A stretch of 64,000 nucleotides of DNA from Streptomyces niveus (GTDB taxonomy: Bacteria; Actinomycetota; Actinomycetes; Streptomycetales; Streptomycetaceae): assembly GCF_002009175.1 (NCBI RefSeq), contig NZ_CP018047.1:1674001-1738000 (forward strand). The letters run 5' to 3'. The notes beneath the pieces are model-generated. The model saw only the letters and a list, made by a program, of their open reading frames with translations, made no database searches and was not told the origin of the DNA. Both the position numbers and the translations under genes were made by a program. Below, piece after piece: positions 60,607-64,000 of the stretch. The first letter of the stretch is position 1. Each line of letters starts with the position of its first letter.

Positions 60607-61793
60607 CCCGCCTGCGGCGCGCGGTGGCCGGGTTGTGCGTTGCCGCAAGCGCTCCGGCGCGAGCCACCGCCGGGGGGAGCTGGACTTGGGTATCCCCTGC
60701 CCCCGCTGCGCGGGGCCGGACGTCCGACCGGTGCGTCCAGCCGGTTCCCGCCGGTCGCCGGTCACAAGCCTCAACTGATGCGCGACGGCAACCAGGAGGC
60801 CGAACCGCCGCAGCCGCGCGCACGGCGTCACGGGGGCCAGAGTTAGCCCCGCAGCCGCCGTGCCGGCGGCACGGCCCGTGCACTCCAGCCGGTCCCAACC
60901 GACCCCCGGCCGCGAGCATCAGCCGATCGAGTCAGCCATCAGGAGGCCGGACTGCCGGCCGGAGCGACCCGGAAGGCCGTCGGAGACACAATGCACCTCC
61001 CGACCGCCACAGCCCCTCGCCCGGCGCCACCAGGCCGGCCGGCGGTAACGCCGCAGCCGCCGATGCCGCCCGACGCGCTGGACCGGAGGTCCGGCCCGTG
61101 CGCCCGTGCGCTCCTCCCGGTCCCAGCCGGCCTCCCGTTCACGAGCCTCGGCTGATGCGAGTCGTTGATCTGGAGGCCGAGCCGCCAGCCGGAACGAACC
61201 GGAAGGCCGCCGCAGCCGCGCGCACGGCGTCACGGGGGCCAGAGTTAGCCTCGCAGCCGCCGTGCCGGCGGCACGGCCCGTGCACTCCAGCCGATTCCCG
61301 TCGGCCTCCGGTCGCAAGCCGCAACCGATGCGCGTCGGCGACCACGAGGCCGAACCGCCAGCCGGAACGACCTGGAGAGCCACCGGAAACGAAACGCACC
61401 TCCCGGCCGCCGCAACCGGCCGCGCGGCGCCACCAAGCCGGCCCGCGTAGCGCCGCAGCCGCCGATACCGCGCGCCGCGCGAGGCCGGGCGTCCGGGCGG
61501 TGTGCTCCAGGCAGTCCCAGCCGACCCCCGGTCGCGAGCATCAACTGACGCGGGTCGGCGACCAGGAAGCCGGACCGCCGGGCCGGAGCGATCCGGAAGG
61601 CCGCCGGAAACGAAACGCACCACCCGGCCGGCGCGGCCGGTTCCGCTCAACGCGCACACCCGGGTGCGTTCCGCCGGGCGCCCGGCGCCGCCGCCCCGCT
61701 CGGCCCCAACACCGCCTCCGGCGAGGGGCGTTAGTACGTTCCTGGTACATTCCTCGCCGTCCGCCGGGGGCCCGGGTATGGCAAAGTCGTGCC
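60607..61793. repeat. 1.2-kb non-coding region with long direct repeats
   Basis: No convincing gene is present. 60805-60891 and 61207-61293 are 87-base direct copies with one mismatch, 402 bases apart. A looser family of about 70 bases (anchored by 'gagc(a/c)tc..ctgatgcg' and 'gccgaaccgcc.gccggaacg') recurs near 60770, 60905, 61140, 61315 and 61537. An open frame runs through to the kinase gene, but its codons (tta, tca, gca, cca) are unlike Streptomyces coding sequence, and no domain is seen. The right end (61728-61760, ttagtacgttcctggtacattcc) probably holds the kinase promoter. Confidence 0.7.
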
Positions 61794-63512
61794 GTGGATG
61801 AGCTGCGACCCCAAGATCCCGCGCGAATAGGCGTATGGCAGATACTCGCCCGGCTCGGCGCGGGCGGCATGGGAGAGGTGTATCTCGGTCGTTCGCCGGG
61901 GGGCCGGCTGGTGGCGGTGAAGGTGATCCGTGACGAGATCAGTGACCATCCGGAGTCGCTGGCCCGGTTCCGGCGGGAAGCCGCGACCATGGAGACCGTA
62001 CGCAGCCCCTACACCGCCCAGTTGATCGAGGCGTCGCTCGACTCGTCCCCGTACTGGCTGGCCACCGAGTACGTGCCGGGACCCACGCTGCGCGCCGCCG
62101 TGACCGGGAGCGGCCCGTTCCCGCCCGAGAGCGCGCTGCGGCTGTTCGCCGCGCTCGCCGAGGGGCTGGCCACGGTCCACGTCCACGGGGTCACGCACCG
62201 GGACCTGAAACCGCAGAACGTCATCCTCGCGCCGCAGGGGCCGCAGCTCATCGACTTCGGCATCGCCCGGGGGCTTGAGCAGACACTCCTCACCCAGGTC
62301 GGAATGGCACCCGGAACACCCGGATACGCCGCGCCCGAGGTTCTCCTCCGTAACGAGGTCGGCCCGGCGGCGGACATCTTCGCTCTGGGAGCGACGATCG
62401 CCTTCGCCGCGACCGGCCGGCCTCCCTACGGTGGCGGAGAGGCCTCGGCGGTGAGCTACCGGACCGTTCACGAGGACATCAACCTGGAGGGCGTACGGGA
62501 CGACCTGGCCGCGCTGATCCGGCGCTGCGTCGCCAAGGACCCCGCTGAACGGCCCGAGTTGGCCGCCGTGATCGCCGGATGCGCGGTGGACTCCGCGCTG
62601 GCGGCGGACGCGCACTACCGGTCGGTGGCGCGCGACGCCGAAGCCGTACCCGAGGGCGTGGCCGAGGCCGCGCCGGAGCATGTGACGGCGGTCGAGCCCG
62701 AGGCCGAGCCCAAGTCCGCGCGCTGGGGATACGACGAGACCACCCCGTACCCCTCACCGAACCGTCGACCGCCTGCCCCCACCCGGCCCGGACGTCGCAA
62801 GGGCTGGCTCGCGGTGTGCGCGCTGGGGCTCGTCGTGCCGTTGGGGCTCTGGCTGCTCCCCGGGCAGGGCGACGACAAGGACACCGAGGCGGGCACCACC
62901 GGAGCCACCACGTCCGGGCCGACCGCCAACACCGGTCCGAAGGACGACGCGAAGGACGACGCGAAAGACGATCCGGCGCAGGGCCCACCGGACCACATCG
63001 TGAACGACCGTGTCTCGCAGGACCGTTGGACCCTGTCGGACGATCCGCAACAAGCGTCCCAGGGAATCGGCTCCTGCGACATGGGCAGTCTCGCCGACTC
63101 CTCGCCGCCGACGGACATGCAGTCCTCCGTCTCGCACACCACCGGCTCGGGCACCGCCACGGCGGCCTTCCGCCCCAAGAACGCCGGGAAGGGAGAGCGC
63201 CCGGCGCCGTACTACGTCTCCGTCGGAATACGCCCTCCGCACGAGACCGACCGCGCCACCGGGCGGCCCCTCAAGTCGGTGGGGAAGGGCATCGGCTTCA
63301 CCAGCAAACCCGTCGACCTCTACTCCAAGTGGTCCTCGGGCGGCACCATCAAGTTCCAGTACCCGGACGACTTCCGGGCCCACTTCGACGCGCGGACCGT
63401 CGACGCGATCCCGGTGAGTGACGATCCGGGCGACTGGACCGTGGTGCTCTACCACGTCGAGGGCGGACCCACGAAGTACACGTCCATCGTGTGCAACGGC
63501 TTCCACGCGTAG
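61794..63512 (+). CDS. Membrane Ser/Thr protein kinase with secreted C-terminal domain
   Basis: A 572-residue eukaryotic-like kinase starting at GTG 61794. Kinase domain about 12-265: Gly loop LGAGGMGEVYLG, Lys in VAVKVIRD, catalytic THRDLKPQNVI (about 139), IDFGIARG and GTPGYAAPEV. One TM helix at about 342-361 (GWLAVCALGLVVPLGLWLLP) is followed by an Asp/Lys-rich linker and an outer domain (about 400-572) with two Cys (GSCDMG, IVCNGF). It probably senses an extracellular signal and phosphorylates cytoplasmic proteins. No PASTA repeats. Confidence 0.9.
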   Translation: MDELRPQDPARIGVWQILARLGAGGMGEVYLGRSPGGRLVAVKVIRDEISDHPESLARFRREAATMETVRSPYTAQLIEASLDSSPYWLATEYVPGPTLRAAVTGSGPFPPESALRLFAALAEGLATVHVHGVTHRDLKPQNVILAPQGPQLIDFGIARGLEQTLLTQVGMAPGTPGYAAPEVLLRNEVGPAADIFALGATIAFAATGRPPYGGGEASAVSYRTVHEDINLEGVRDDLAALIRRCVAKDPAERPELAAVIAGCAVDSALAADAHYRSVARDAEAVPEGVAEAAPEHVTAVEPEAEPKSARWGYDETTPYPSPNRRPPAPTRPGRRKGWLAVCALGLVVPLGLWLLPGQGDDKDTEAGTTGATTSGPTANTGPKDDAKDDAKDDPAQGPPDHIVNDRVSQDRWTLSDDPQQASQGIGSCDMGSLADSSPPTDMQSSVSHTTGSGTATAAFRPKNAGKGERPAPYYVSVGIRPPHETDRATGRPLKSVGKGIGFTSKPVDLYSKWSSGGTIKFQYPDDFRAHFDARTVDAIPVSDDPGDWTVVLYHVEGGPTKYTSIVCNGFHA

Positions 63513-63616
63513 CTGTCACGTTCGCGCGCCCGCCGGTGTCTTCATGTCGAACAGCCGGACAGCAGGACATCCGAGCCTGTGAACCGGCGAACCGGCGAAC
63601 GTACAGGGAGAACATC

Positions 63617-64000
63617 ATGGCGCTACGCGTTCCGAAGGCGGAACTCACCGCCGAGCTCAGGGAGAGCCTGATCAAGCAGTTCGGTACCGTGCCCGAGCCC
63701 GTCGAAGTGACCTGGCACAACCCCGGGGTCGCCGAGGCCAGCATGGGGCTCGGGGGCCAGGTGGGCGCCTGGGACTCGGTCGACGAGAGTCTCAAGTCGT
63801 ACGCCCACATGGCCGTCGCCGCACAGGTGGGCTGCGGCTGGTGCCTCGACATCGGCTACTTCCAGGCGGCGAACCAGAACCTGGACGTGGCGAAGGCGAG
63901 CCAGGTGCCGCGCTGGCGGGAGTCGGAGGTGTTCACGCCGCTGGAGCGGGACGTGCTGGAGTACGCCGAGGCCATGACGAACACGCCGCCGACCGTCACC
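63617..64000 (+). CDS. Carboxymuconolactone-decarboxylase/AhpD-like protein, N-terminal part
   Basis: The first 128 codons are present; the gene runs past the right edge. ATG 63617 follows AGGGAGAAC. The helical CMD fold holds the redox pair GCGWCLDIGYF (Cys about 75 and 78), as in AhpD-type peroxidases, with LERDVLEYAEAMTNTPPTVT near the edge. It probably reduces peroxides or acts as a decarboxylase-family redox protein. Confidence 0.85.
   Translation, partial: MALRVPKAELTAELRESLIKQFGTVPEPVEVTWHNPGVAEASMGLGGQVGAWDSVDESLKSYAHMAVAAQVGCGWCLDIGYFQAANQNLDVAKASQVPRWRESEVFTPLERDVLEYAEAMTNTPPTVT

Noticed and set aside
60624..61793. N-terminal extension of the Ser/Thr kinase by about 390 codons
   Set aside because: Codon use is atypical (TTA, TCA, GCA), the sequence is low-complexity and repetitive, and the kinase has a natural GTG start at 61794 just before its Gly loop.
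1..64000. tRNA, rRNA and insertion sequences
   Set aside because: Looked for in intergenic regions; no cloverleaf-like sequence, rRNA core or transposase with terminal repeats was seen.

Overview
The window is high-G+C actinobacterial DNA, almost certainly from a Streptomyces chromosome. Supporting signs are frequent GTG starts, ATGA and GTGA overlaps, very rare TTA leucine codons, a WhiJ-type triad (ATPase, XRE/DUF5753 regulator, DUF397 protein), a ydaO (c-di-AMP) riboswitch on a cell-wall hydrolase gene, and dispersed 'tcctcaatcgccggacggg' intergenic repeats. No rRNA, tRNA, transposase or CRISPR array was seen.

Left part (1 to about 33 kb): accessory metabolism and regulation. In order: an SDR oxidoreductase fragment and its divergent TetR gene with a double operator; a large PA14 / sorbosone-dehydrogenase-like / DUF1080 protein whose signal peptide is cut off by an in-frame TAG; an epimerase and TetR operon; a DUF899 protein; the WhiJ-type triad; a secreted protein; an aminoglycoside-phosphotransferase-like protein; an MMPL exporter with a divergent TetR gene; a YeeE/YedE sulfur transporter behind a cysteine-rich leader peptide; an ArsR and AHSA1 pair; a riboswitch-controlled LysM/SLT hydrolase; a secreted beta-helix glycanase-like protein; a galactose-oxidase-like radical copper enzyme coupled by overlap to a DyP peroxidase with a lectin tail; a receiver/thioredoxin-reductase fusion coupled to a cNMP-binding histidine kinase; two TerD-domain proteins; and an alcohol dehydrogenase and TetR operon with matching palindromic operators.

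Middle to right part (33.5 to 58.6 kb): one contractile injection system (CIS, phage-tail-like) locus. It has a DUF4157 protein, a membrane Ig-like protein, a LuxR-type regulator with two TTA codons, a secreted VWA/HYR protein, an Afp16-like terminator protein, the Afp15-like AAA ATPase, sheath, two tube proteins, small assembly-type proteins, a Pro-rich 'QR'-motif protein, the LysM, VgrG-like, PAAR, gp25, gpJ and gpI baseplate proteins, and a zinc-ribbon/TM/glycan-binding-like protein resembling CisA. No tail-fibre gene is visible, which fits the cytoplasmic, membrane-attached Streptomyces type. Embedded on the opposite strand is a 1244-residue protein whose C-terminal third is A+T-rich. It overlaps by 4 bases a small A+T-rich gene, an arrangement like a polymorphic effector with its immunity protein. 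This is the most interesting part of the window.

Right end (58.6 to 64 kb): an aldo/keto reductase, a quinone-oxidoreductase-like protein, a 1.2-kb non-coding stretch of degenerate repeats, a membrane Ser/Thr kinase with a secreted C-terminal domain, and the start of a carboxymuconolactone-decarboxylase/AhpD-like gene.
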